Origin: CAYVFC01 sp964450715
GTDB taxonomy: Bacteria > Myxococcota_A > Polyangia > Polyangiales > JAFGIB01
DNA length: 23,044 nt
Assembly (NCBI GenBank): GCA_964450715.1
Contig: CAYVFC010000128.1
Location: 1 to 23,044 of the forward strand
Direction of reading: 5' to 3'
Shown here: in pieces, positions 16,387 to 23,027 of the stretch
Numbering within the stretch: position 1 is the first letter of the stretch
Layout: every line of letters starts with the position of its first letter
Program-made: the position numbers and the translations under genes
Notes under the pieces: model-generated
What the model was told of the DNA's origin: nothing
The model's database searches: none
The model's input: the letters and a program-made list of their open reading frames with translations, nothing else

Positions 16387-16576
16387 TGAGCGGTCGGGCT
16401 TTGTCTACTTTTATTCAACGAGGTTCGGGTGCTACGCGCTCGCTCCGTTTTCTGCAGTTCGATTGCTCATCTCATACAGCGGGGCGGTGCCGAAAGGTTC
16501 TCCCCATTATCTTATCAAACCGCGAAGACTCTGCTTTTCGCAAAACCGGGCATCACACCAGGGAGGAACTAATCCA

Positions 16577-17494
16577 ATGAATACGAAAACCGTTCACCAT
16601 CACCGATCCGCGCTATTGCGACCGATACGGTTCGCCTTTTGGGTTGCGGCCGTTATCCTCGTTTTTCCGCTCTCTCGGAGCCAGGCCGGAGACAGTCTTT
16701 GGGAGGCTGGAGCTTATTCGCCCATCATCGCCGGGGAGTGCTGGGTGGAAAAGAACCAACCGACTGAAGGCGCCCAGTTTCGCGACGCCTGGAACTACCG
16801 TTTAAACAGGTTCGGCTACCAGTACCTGGAAAACCACGACGGACTAGACGTCGTTGACGGCGCTTTTATGGCGGGCGGCGACCAATACGGAGGAGATTGG
16901 GGCGTATACGGCGTAGACCGCTTTGACGTCGTATTCTTCAACGGCCACGGCGCTTGGAATCCCGTGAATCCCGTAAAAGGCACCATGTTTCTAGCCGGTA
17001 ACCCTTACTATACTGCTACGTTTGATTGTCGCCCTTGGACCTCTCAGATGTCCTTCGGTAACGGCGGAGGTAACCAGGAGTTGAAGGCGATGATCGCGCA
17101 TTCCTGCAACTCTCTCGAGTACGAAGTTTGGGAAGCGCACGGTATGGATTCCGTTCGAGGAGGTAGTACGTTCAATATCTGGAATGGATGGCATGGCGGC
17201 ATGAACTGGGGATCGACCATGCTAGCGGATTTCAAGACCTTCTTGAAAAACGTCAAGTACGACGGACTCGGCCTGAAGTGGGTTACGGTCATGTCCAACC
17301 TCTGGGGTGGTGCCGGAGGGGATAACGATGAATGCGCGACCACCCTCTTGTTCGGTGCCAACGACAGCGAAATTTCGAATGTGTTTTACTACTCCGGCTT
17401 GAAGGATTTTCGGCCGTCGGGTTGGTGGGGCATCAGCAAGGTAGCGGCCATGATCGGATGCGATCCGCATGAAAGCTCGGTTCTTCTTCAATAG
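16577..17494 (+). CDS. Secreted caspase-like/DUF6345-like protein
   Basis: 305 aa from the ATG at 16577, supported by GGGAGG 10 nt upstream. A signal peptide (hydrophobic about residues 18-32, likely cut after SQA near residue 37) sends it out of the cytoplasm. The mature part has FFNGHGAWN with H124 and AMIAHSCNSLEYEVW with C177. This His-Gly then Ala-x-Ser-Cys order is that of clan CD cysteine peptidases (caspase, gingipain, C11) and of DUF6345-type proteins; I infer the fold from these two motifs only. A further conserved-looking block is GGDNDECATTLLFG. It is followed after 34 nt by an exported protein with a propeptide-like segment and preceded by a dyad operator. It could be a protease or a non-catalytic caspase-like binding protein. 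Confidence 0.65.
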   Translation: MNTKTVHHHRSALLRPIRFAFWVAAVILVFPLSRSQAGDSLWEAGAYSPIIAGECWVEKNQPTEGAQFRDAWNYRLNRFGYQYLENHDGLDVVDGAFMAGGDQYGGDWGVYGVDRFDVVFFNGHGAWNPVNPVKGTMFLAGNPYYTATFDCRPWTSQMSFGNGGGNQELKAMIAHSCNSLEYEVWEAHGMDSVRGGSTFNIWNGWHGGMNWGSTMLADFKTFLKNVKYDGLGLKWVTVMSNLWGGAGGDNDECATTLLFGANDSEISNVFYYSGLKDFRPSGWWGISKVAAMIGCDPHESSVLLQ

Positions 17495-17528
17495 TTACTT
17501 CTTAGATAAACCGAAAGGGAACAAAGCC

Positions 17529-18545
17529 ATGACCAAGATCGAAAAATTTCCCCTAAACAACAGTCGCCGGTCACGAGTCTCGACTCTGGCGATGCTCTGC
17601 CTTTCCGCGACCGTGGCGCCCGCGTGCTACGCAACTCAAGCCGAAGTCGATGAGTTTGCCGCCGTCGAACAGTCACTGAAAAACAACGGGGCCAGGCCCG
17701 AGGTAGCGGTGATGAGAGGCCAGATCGAAGCCCGGTTGGCGACCGATCCCGAGGAGCTGCTGCAGCCGAGGGGCTTCGGAGCCTCCCGTACGACGAAGCG
17801 AATGAATATCAACGCCCGAGGGCTGGTCAAGAACGTCGATTTCTTGAGCGGGCACGAGGATACGCTGGTGGATACTAAAGACGAGATTCGTCTAGGCAGA
17901 ACGCCCGACGATCTCCCCCCTCCGGCCGGAGAGCCGCGAGTCGATGTCGACAGGAATAAGGGCTATATCGCCATAACCAGCGGCGAGCTACCCGTGAAAA
18001 GGAATCCCGGGTTGGGTGATCTACCGGAGCAGGCTTATTCCGCCAACGCTCGGAAGCACTTTCGAGACTTGGGGCTTGACGATTCGGAAGTCGAGTTACA
18101 GGTCGAGACCCTGGGCATGCGGGAGATGGGCAGCGATCCTCGCGATACTCCGCGAGCGATCGAAAAGATAGAGAAGATCGTCTACGCCAATCGCGCCGTA
18201 AACGGATTGCGGGTTATCGGAGAAAGAGTGATTTTTTGTTATCACTTGAACGCGAAGCTGCGCGAGATCTTGGGCAAATGGACGCCGATCGACTATCGCA
18301 AGAGCCAATTCGAGCCTTTCATCTCGTCGCGCGAAGATGTCATGGAACGTCTATCGGAAAAGATGACGGAATGGGTACCCGGTCCTGAGCATATACAGAG
18401 CGATATCGAGCTCGAACCGGTCTACGAGATTGTTCAAGACCCCTCGAACGAAGAGTACTATCTGGATATGAAGGCGAACGTGAGATTCCGCGCCGGTCGA
18501 AATGAGGGCGAAACCGTACCTCGATCGGAGCTGATCGATCTATAA
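17529..18545 (+). CDS. Exported protein with FTP/PepSY-like segment
   Basis: 338 aa from the ATG at 17529, behind an AAAGGGA ribosome site. The N-terminus is a signal sequence ending near APACYA; C33 could be a lipid anchor, but Pro at -2 makes a lipobox doubtful. Residues 216-256 (KIVYANRAVNGLRVIGERVI then KLREILGKWTPI) resemble the thermolysin/fungalysin propeptide (FTP) and PepSY style, in which a short beta-rich domain inhibits or chaperones a peptidase. The assignment rests on pattern only. It forms an operon with the caspase-like gene 34 nt upstream, and a terminator follows at 18599. A role as inhibitor, propeptide in trans or adaptor for its neighbour is inferred. I do not recognise the rest of the protein. 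Confidence 0.6.
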   Translation: MTKIEKFPLNNSRRSRVSTLAMLCLSATVAPACYATQAEVDEFAAVEQSLKNNGARPEVAVMRGQIEARLATDPEELLQPRGFGASRTTKRMNINARGLVKNVDFLSGHEDTLVDTKDEIRLGRTPDDLPPPAGEPRVDVDRNKGYIAITSGELPVKRNPGLGDLPEQAYSANARKHFRDLGLDDSEVELQVETLGMREMGSDPRDTPRAIEKIEKIVYANRAVNGLRVIGERVIFCYHLNAKLREILGKWTPIDYRKSQFEPFISSREDVMERLSEKMTEWVPGPEHIQSDIELEPVYEIVQDPSNEEYYLDMKANVRFRAGRNEGETVPRSELIDL

Positions 18546-18598
18546 GCCGCATCGGTAAAATCGTCCTGTTACAATCCAAAATATCCTTCATCGTCGGA

Positions 18599-18656
18599 GC
18601 CCGCCGTCGGGATTCGGGAAAGACGCACCCGATACCGGCGGCGGGCTTTGTTGTTT
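18599..18656 (+). terminator. Rho-independent terminator of the caspase-like operon
   Basis: GCCCGCCG (18599-18606) pairs with CGGCGGGC (18639-18646), extended by TCGGG/CCCGA with a bulge, and is followed by TTTGTTGTTT (18647-18656). It starts 54 bp after the stop of the plus-strand operon and fits a classical terminator. Confidence 0.8.
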
Positions 18657-18701
18657 AAGGCGCTCTCGACCGCCGGGCGCGCTACCGCTCCTCATGATCG
18701 A

Positions 18702-18884
18702 TCACGTCTCGGCCGATTGTTCCTCGAAAATCATTCCGCCCCGTAGGAGCGCGCCTTGCGCCAGCCACTCAAGCGGCAGGGAACTAGCCCCTTCCCTATA
18801 ATGACAGCTTAACGATCGGCCAAGTTCGTGCCCGAACCGGGCGTACACGCTCGACGGCTGTACCTTTCCGGCGGCAATACGCAA
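18702..18884 (-). CDS. Small hypothetical ORF, doubtful
   Basis: A 60-aa minus-strand frame containing SSVYARFGHELGRSLSCHYR and LPLEWLAQGALL, open a little further upstream without another ATG. Composition looks protein-like, but there is no clear ribosome site and no family recognised. It may be a gene fragment or a small downstream gene of the minus-strand transcript from 20040. Otherwise the stretch 18657-18957 holds nothing visible. Confidence 0.25.
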   Translation of the reverse strand: MRIAAGKVQPSSVYARFGHELGRSLSCHYREGASSLPLEWLAQGALLRGGMIFEEQSAET

Positions 18885-18957
18885 GGTCCGCAGTAACCGA
18901 GTACACCGCTCGACGAAGACGCCAGGCTAGGCGATTCAACTCAAGCGAGCGACGGGG

Positions 18958-20040
18958 TTAGGGGAGTTGAGTCTCCTCGAAGGACGGCTCTACACCGTTC
19001 GCCTTCTGCAGAGGGATCGTTGGCGTAGATGTTGGCAGGTCCGCAGCCTCGCCTACGTTTTCCGTATCCGTCAACGGCATATTCAGTTTCGCAAGCCCCG
19101 CGAGCCCCTCCTTGATTCCCTCCTGATCGTTGTTTTCTTCTGGTATCTCCCCCTCCTTTTCCTCCGGAAGCGAGCTCAGGTTGCCGGAAGCGCCCGACGC
19201 TCTTTTCTCGATCGAGGGATCATCGAAAACGCGCTCCCCCGGTCGCGCCGCGAATACCGTCAAGCGACTCTTTTCGAAAAAATATCGACTGTCGCGATCC
19301 GGATCAGCAAGCGAGCGAAGCGCATTTGCCTCGGCAAGTCCGTCGAATTCGAGCTCCATTCGGCAGAGAGTGTCCCGGCACTCCACGCTTTTCACGCGAT
19401 CCTCCCCCAGCTCTGCCGCTTTCATAGCGTCAGCAACGAATTGCCGGGTAGACTGCGTCCACTGCATGTCTGTCGACTCGGACTGGAAGCGCGCCTCGAT
19501 CGCGCCGCGCAGAACCGTACCGGAAGCTGCCGATAAATATCGCTCGCTTCGGCCCAAGAGAAGATCGTTTAGCGGTTCCCTATCCCTGCCGGTTTGCCGG
19601 TCGTCTTCACCACTGCGGGAATCGATTCCGGTCGGGTAGCGGCTATTTGATTCCTCATTGCGTCGAGCAAAGGGCGCGGCGTTATTAGCCATCGATTCCT
19701 CGGTCGGATCGAGAAAGTCGCTGTATCTCGCGAAGGACGGCGACTTCTCGTGCAACCCGGTGCCGGCACGAGAAGCGACCGCGGGGTTTTCTAGGTAGGA
19801 AAAACTCTCGTCTGTTCCGCGTTCGTCCCGGGCACGGTTCCCGCCGACGCCTCGACTCTTCCGGTATCTCGTCCCGGTCGGTTCGCTTTCGCGTTCCGCC
19901 TCTTCTCTGACGAGTTTCTCGCTTTTACCGCGGATATTCTCGTTCTCTTCGATTTGGTTATGTATAGCGTCCCAGGCTACCAGCGCCCATGGAGAACAGA
20001 TTGCGATACCAGCCACAACGAAAAACCGATGCCCTTTCAT
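18958..20040 (-). CDS. Membrane-anchored periplasmic protein with VECRxxLC motif
   Basis: 360 aa from the ATG at 20040. GGAGG is 8 nt upstream of this ATG but only 2 nt from the alternative ATG at 20046, so the inner start is chosen. One N-terminal membrane segment (about 5-22) anchors a long hydrophilic, charged, probably disordered region (25-165). A compact domain (about 175-270) follows, with VKSVECRDTLCRMELEFD. Its C221 and C226 match the C-x4-C motif often seen in myxobacterial envelope proteins, probably a disulfide. The acidic tail (290-360) is again low complexity. Function unknown. It is transcribed divergently from the small-secreted-protein operon, and a dyad operator (20169-20185) faces its promoter region. 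Confidence 0.75.
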   Translation of the reverse strand: MKGHRFFVVAGIAICSPWALVAWDAIHNQIEENENIRGKSEKLVREEAERESEPTGTRYRKSRGVGGNRARDERGTDESFSYLENPAVASRAGTGLHEKSPSFARYSDFLDPTEESMANNAAPFARRNEESNSRYPTGIDSRSGEDDRQTGRDREPLNDLLLGRSERYLSAASGTVLRGAIEARFQSESTDMQWTQSTRQFVADAMKAAELGEDRVKSVECRDTLCRMELEFDGLAEANALRSLADPDRDSRYFFEKSRLTVFAARPGERVFDDPSIEKRASGASGNLSSLPEEKEGEIPEENNDQEGIKEGLAGLAKLNMPLTDTENVGEAADLPTSTPTIPLQKANGVEPSFEETQLP

Positions 20041-20168
20041 CGCCATTACCTCCCAACTGCGTCGTAACCCGCCCGTTCGTAGCCTGACGCGACCGCTATT
20101 CTGCGCGCTCGCGCATTGGATGCGCTAACATCTAGACTCGACATTAATTACGGGCGGAACGACGGTCA

Positions 20169-20185
20169 TCACCCGGCCGGGGTGA
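20169..20185. promoter_or_regulatory. Putative operator dyad 3, TCACCC-N5-GGGTGA
   Basis: TCACCC (20169-20174), spacer GGCCG, GGGTGA (20180-20185). Reading the minus strand, an AT-rich -10-like TAATTA begins about 18 bp beyond the dyad, so this copy is placed to control the membrane-anchored protein gene. Confidence 0.65.
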
Positions 20186-20231
20186 CGCTCTTCGTACTGG
20201 TCGCCTGCAGCTGCAATTTTCTGCCCGCGAT

Positions 20232-20252
20232 CGGTGTGAAACTCTCACACCG
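20232..20252. promoter_or_regulatory. Perfect 8-bp-arm dyad CGGTGTGA-N5-TCACACCG
   Basis: Arms 20232-20239 and 20245-20252 are exact inverted repeats around AACTC. It resembles a CRP-type half-site pair (TGTGA/TCACA) but with a 5-nt instead of 6-nt spacer. It lies between operator dyads 3 and 4, in the opposite sense (GTGA...TCAC). It may be a second operator type or a variant site. Confidence 0.5.
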
Positions 20253-20290
20253 CCCCGGTACCCATCGACCTTTGCTGGTGCCGCTTTCAC

Positions 20291-20418
20291 CAAACGATTC
20301 TCTCGGCGGGAAAAACGCTTCACCCCTTCCGGGTGACTCGAGAAATTGGCGCCTCAAACGATTCTCGGCGGAAAAAAAACGCTTCACCCCTTCCGGGTGA
20401 CTCGAGAAATTGGCGCCT
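20291..20418. repeat. 64-bp tandem duplication carrying the operator dyad
   Basis: Units 20291-20354 and 20355-20418 are of equal length and nearly identical, differing only around the CTCGG...AAAA stretch. Each contains one TCACCC-CTTCC-GGGTGA dyad, so the duplication doubled the operator upstream of the gene at 20498. Confidence 0.9.
20320..20336. promoter_or_regulatory. Putative operator dyad 4, TCACCC-N5-GGGTGA
   Basis: TCACCC (20320-20325), spacer CTTCC, GGGTGA (20331-20336), in the first unit of the 64-bp duplication. It lies one duplication period, 64 bp, upstream of dyad 5, which is about six helical turns and so on the same face of the DNA. Confidence 0.65.
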
Positions 20419-20427
20419 CACTATAGT
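20384..20427 (+). promoter_or_regulatory. Putative operator dyad 5 and promoter of the small-protein operon
   Basis: TCACCC (20384-20389), spacer CTTCC, GGGTGA (20395-20400). A -10-like TATAGT follows at 20422-20427, with no good -35 at the proper distance (GACTCG at 20399-20404). The dyad would be centred about 40 bp before the expected transcription start, the usual place for an activator that substitutes for a poor -35. The start site is not proven. Confidence 0.5.
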
Positions 20428-20497
20428 ACGGCTACGGGAATGGGATGGCCCTGTTCTCGTTTAACTGTAACGAACCGATCAACGGAGGGTTGATAAC

Positions 20498-20905
20498 ATG
20501 AATAAGAATATCAAAACGGCGCTTTTGACTCTAGCGGTCATCGCGTTGGTGACCGGCGGGATGGCGGTCTCGACCGTCATGGCGGGGGCACCGACTTTGG
20601 GCGAGTGTTACTCGTCTTTTGGTAAGAACGAGTGCGACGACGGAAACGGATTGGCCTGGGTACACGCTTCCTCGAACTACGCAAACGGAAACTATTCCAT
20701 CTGTGAGGAAGCGCAAAATGGGACCGGATCAGGCTATCTGCATTATCGGTTTGCCTTCAAGAAGGCAGGCGACGCCGTTCCGACAACTGTACGGAACGCA
20801 ATCGATGAAGGCGTCTATGTTCGCCGAACCTGTATTCCGGCGGGGACCGGTGCTCCCGTGGTAACCGCCAGTACCTGCGGTCACAACTCCGCTTGCAGCA
20901 TGTAG
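20498..20905 (+). CDS. Small secreted six-cysteine protein
   Basis: 135 aa with GGAGGG 8 nt before the ATG. Residues 1-29 are a clear signal peptide (NIKTALLTLAVIALVTGG, cut near VMAG). The mature protein of about 105 aa has six cysteines (C37, C46, C69, C112, C127, C133), an even number fitting three disulfides, and ends in STCGHNSACSM with two of them near the C-terminus. No family recognised. It is the first gene behind duplicated operators and is followed by a 12-bp hairpin. That arrangement normally gives more of the first product, so it is likely the abundant structural, effector or substrate protein of the operon. The downstream triple-parvulin isomerase may help it fold. Confidence 0.8.
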   Translation: MNKNIKTALLTLAVIALVTGGMAVSTVMAGAPTLGECYSSFGKNECDDGNGLAWVHASSNYANGNYSICEEAQNGTGSGYLHYRFAFKKAGDAVPTTVRNAIDEGVYVRRTCIPAGTGAPVVTASTCGHNSACSM

Positions 20906-20919
20906 TGAGCGTTGTCAGG

Positions 20920-20949
20920 GGCAGGGCCGACTGCCCGGTCGGCCCTGCC
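20920..20949 (+). terminator. Intra-operon hairpin (attenuator or processing site)
   Basis: GGCAGGGCCGAC (20920-20931) and GTCGGCCCTGCC (20938-20949) pair perfectly around a 6-nt loop, 15 nt after the stop of the small protein. It is followed by CGCCTATTCTAG rather than a T-run, so partial termination or a 3' stability element is more likely than full termination. It would favour expression of the first gene over the next. Confidence 0.6.
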
Positions 20950-20988
20950 GCCTATTCTAGACCCCTGCTCAAAAGGAGAGGATACGAT

Positions 20989-22584
20989 ATGCTGAAAGTC
21001 AATAGCAGTGGCGTGCTTACCGGCCTTGTCGCGGTCGGCTTACTTTCGCTCGGCGCCTGGACGGTTTCGAGAGAAAATGCCTCGCCCGAATCGGTCCCCC
21101 CGGACAAAGCGGCGCAGTATGAGATCGGTTATCCCAAAGGGCCTTGGTGGCGCTCCAACCTGAACCTGACACGCCTGGGCGTCGCCGATATCTTGATCGC
21201 CCATGAAGGGTCCGTTTCTACTAACCTAGGTGTTCACGTCATCACCTCTCCCGGATCCAAACGCGGGCGCGATCAGGCGCTGTACGAGGCGTTAAAGTTA
21301 CGCCAACAGCTTTACGAGAAACCCGAACGATTCGAGCAGCTGGCGCAACTGCACAGCGACGACGTGCGTACGGCACCCTTTGGCGGCGTTCGGGGAAGCC
21401 TGCGAGCCGGAGAGCTTCCGGTACCCTTTGTCGACGCGCTCGGTAACCTCGCGGTCGGGGAGATCTCCCGGGTGATCGAGACGCCTCTCGGCTTCCACAT
21501 TCTGAAGCGTCTTCCGGTGGCTAAAGAAGAGCGGATCTGGAGTCGGCGTATCGTGATCGCGTACGACGGCTCTTCGATCGAAAAAACCCTTCGGCTTCGG
21601 ACCGATCGACCGCTACCGTCGAGAACCCGGCACGAGGCCGAAAAGCTCGCCGGTGAGGTACGCGCCGAGTTGAGCGAAAATACCGAGAGGATGGACGAGC
21701 TGGCGAGACTCCATTCCGACGCTTTCGACCAGGTTGACGGAGGCTTTTACGGGGCTCGGTTTACCTACGATGTATTGGATTCGGACCCTCTGGTAATGCA
21801 TCATCTTATGCGTCTGGAGCCGGGAGAGCTGAGCCCGGTGATCGACACCGAGGAGGGATTTCAAATTTTCAAACGCCTGCCGCCCGAAGAAGTGTCCTAT
21901 ATAGCGTTTAGTCCGATCTTTATCCTGTACGATACGAATGATGGATTCGACCCGGGGGGAGTGAGCAGGACCAAAAGAGAAGCCGAAAAGCGAGCCCTGG
22001 CGGCCGCGCAGCACCTGAAGCGCAATCCAGCCTATTTTGATACGATATGTAGCGACTATAACGATATAAAAGACGAACAGGGCGGTCCGATAGCTTGGAT
22101 TACCAACGGCGATTTCGTTTACCCCGGTCTGTGGCGCAGGTTGAATGGCCTCGAAATAGGAGAAACGCTTTCCCAGCCCTACGAGCTGCCCGCCGGCTTC
22201 TTGCTCGCCAGGCGGGAGCGGGCGGACGAGCGACCGCCGACGCCGCCACGACCACCGCTGCTGACCGAGCTCGAGCGGCCCGAGGCACCGAACATCGAGA
22301 CGGCCTCGACGAGACTCCTTCAGAATCTCGCTTTTGAGCTGAAGAAAGTGGGCAGGCAAAGAATCGATATGAACGCGCAAGAGGAGCAGCGCTTCATCGA
22401 ACTGATGGACAACCTCGCGACTTCCATCGCTACCGTTCGGACGGGCGAACGAGCCGAACTGGTCTCGCAGGCCGATCGGGAGGTCCTGGGTATTCTCGGA
22501 GTGAGAAGAGCGCTTCTTCTCTCCACGATTCGCGACGAAATCGTGGCCAACTACGTGGGAAGGGTGGTCGGTTCCCGTCCATGA
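20989..22584 (+). CDS. Membrane-anchored triple-parvulin peptidyl-prolyl isomerase
   Basis: 531 aa from the ATG at 20989, with AAGGAGAGG upstream; the longer frame to 20893 lacks a ribosome site. A membrane or signal segment spans about 8-24. Three consecutive parvulin/rotamase-like domains follow: about 65-177 (ADILIAH; FEQLAQLHSDD; FGGVRGSLRAGE; LGFHILKRLP), 185-297 (RRIVIAYDG; LARLHSDAFDQVDGG; EEGFQIFKRLP) and 303-408 (FSPIFILYD; GGPIAWITNGDF; AGFLLARRE). The third is the most diverged. A Pro-rich hinge (416-424) leads to a helical C-terminal domain (435-531). SurA and PrsA have one or two such domains; three in tandem with a C-terminal helical part is unusual. The likely role is periplasmic folding of exported clients, the small Cys-rich protein being the nearest. 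Its stop overlaps the start of the next gene. Confidence 0.85.
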   Translation: MLKVNSSGVLTGLVAVGLLSLGAWTVSRENASPESVPPDKAAQYEIGYPKGPWWRSNLNLTRLGVADILIAHEGSVSTNLGVHVITSPGSKRGRDQALYEALKLRQQLYEKPERFEQLAQLHSDDVRTAPFGGVRGSLRAGELPVPFVDALGNLAVGEISRVIETPLGFHILKRLPVAKEERIWSRRIVIAYDGSSIEKTLRLRTDRPLPSRTRHEAEKLAGEVRAELSENTERMDELARLHSDAFDQVDGGFYGARFTYDVLDSDPLVMHHLMRLEPGELSPVIDTEEGFQIFKRLPPEEVSYIAFSPIFILYDTNDGFDPGGVSRTKREAEKRALAAAQHLKRNPAYFDTICSDYNDIKDEQGGPIAWITNGDFVYPGLWRRLNGLEIGETLSQPYELPAGFLLARRERADERPPTPPRPPLLTELERPEAPNIETASTRLLQNLAFELKKVGRQRIDMNAQEEQRFIELMDNLATSIATVRTGERAELVSQADREVLGILGVRRALLLSTIRDEIVANYVGRVVGSRP

Positions 22585-23027
22585 TGCCGGTACACGAGCT
22601 GCTCGAAGCGCTGGCGGTGGTGCAGCGGACGCTGCTCTTTCACGCCCTTCCCTTTGCCGTATATGGGGCAATAGCGCCGCGTGTGCCTTGGATAGGGAAA
22701 CTGGTGACGATTGGGTGTTATCTGGCGCTGGCTTTCGCGGCTCGAAAAAACAACGTCGGCTCCGAATTCTTGACCGGTGTCTTCGTCGCCTGGGCCTACC
22801 TGGGCGCTGCCGCGCTGGCGGTGCTCGCCTTGAGAAGAGCGATCGAGGTAGGCGCACTCAACAGCGGCGGCGCCTTTGTATTCTGCGCATTTCTATTTAC
22901 CTTCTTACCGCCTCTGGTGGTAGGGCAGCCGGTTCCCATGCTGATCATCATCGGCTGGGAGATGATGTTTTCCGGCTATAGTTACTGCGTTCACGCGTGT
23001 TCGCTTAAGCCGCCTAATCGCGCATAA
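22581..23027 (+). CDS. Small polytopic membrane protein
   Basis: 148 aa with about four to five hydrophobic segments (roughly 18-34, 40-55, 63-84, 97-113 and 117-131). The ATG at 22581 overlaps the TGA of the isomerase gene (ATGA), so they are translationally coupled. The second codon is also ATG (22584). The C-terminal part IIGWEMMFSGYSYCVHACS faintly recalls the N-terminal membrane part of MBOAT-type acyltransferases, and the protein would then be truncated; this is a weak impression. An MBOAT or other transmembrane partner would make sense beside a FAAL and ACP. No catalytic histidine arrangement can be shown. The window ends 17 bp after the stop, so what follows is unknown. Confidence 0.7.
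   Translation: MMPVHELLEALAVVQRTLLFHALPFAVYGAIAPRVPWIGKLVTIGCYLALAFAARKNNVGSEFLTGVFVAWAYLGAAALAVLALRRAIEVGALNSGGAFVFCAFLFTFLPPLVVGQPVPMLIIIGWEMMFSGYSYCVHACSLKPPNRA

Noticed and set aside
16098..16418. N-terminal extension of the ACP
   Set aside because: It would place two operator dyads inside the gene; a strong AGAGGAG ribosome site marks the ATG at 16097.
20232..20252. CRP binding site
   Set aside because: The TGTGA/TCACA half-sites are 5 nt apart instead of 6, and no CRP-family gene is present to support it.
20320..20400. TCACCC dyads as transcription terminators
   Set aside because: Stems are only 6 bp with 5-nt loops, have no following T-run, and lie upstream of promoters in divergent regions.
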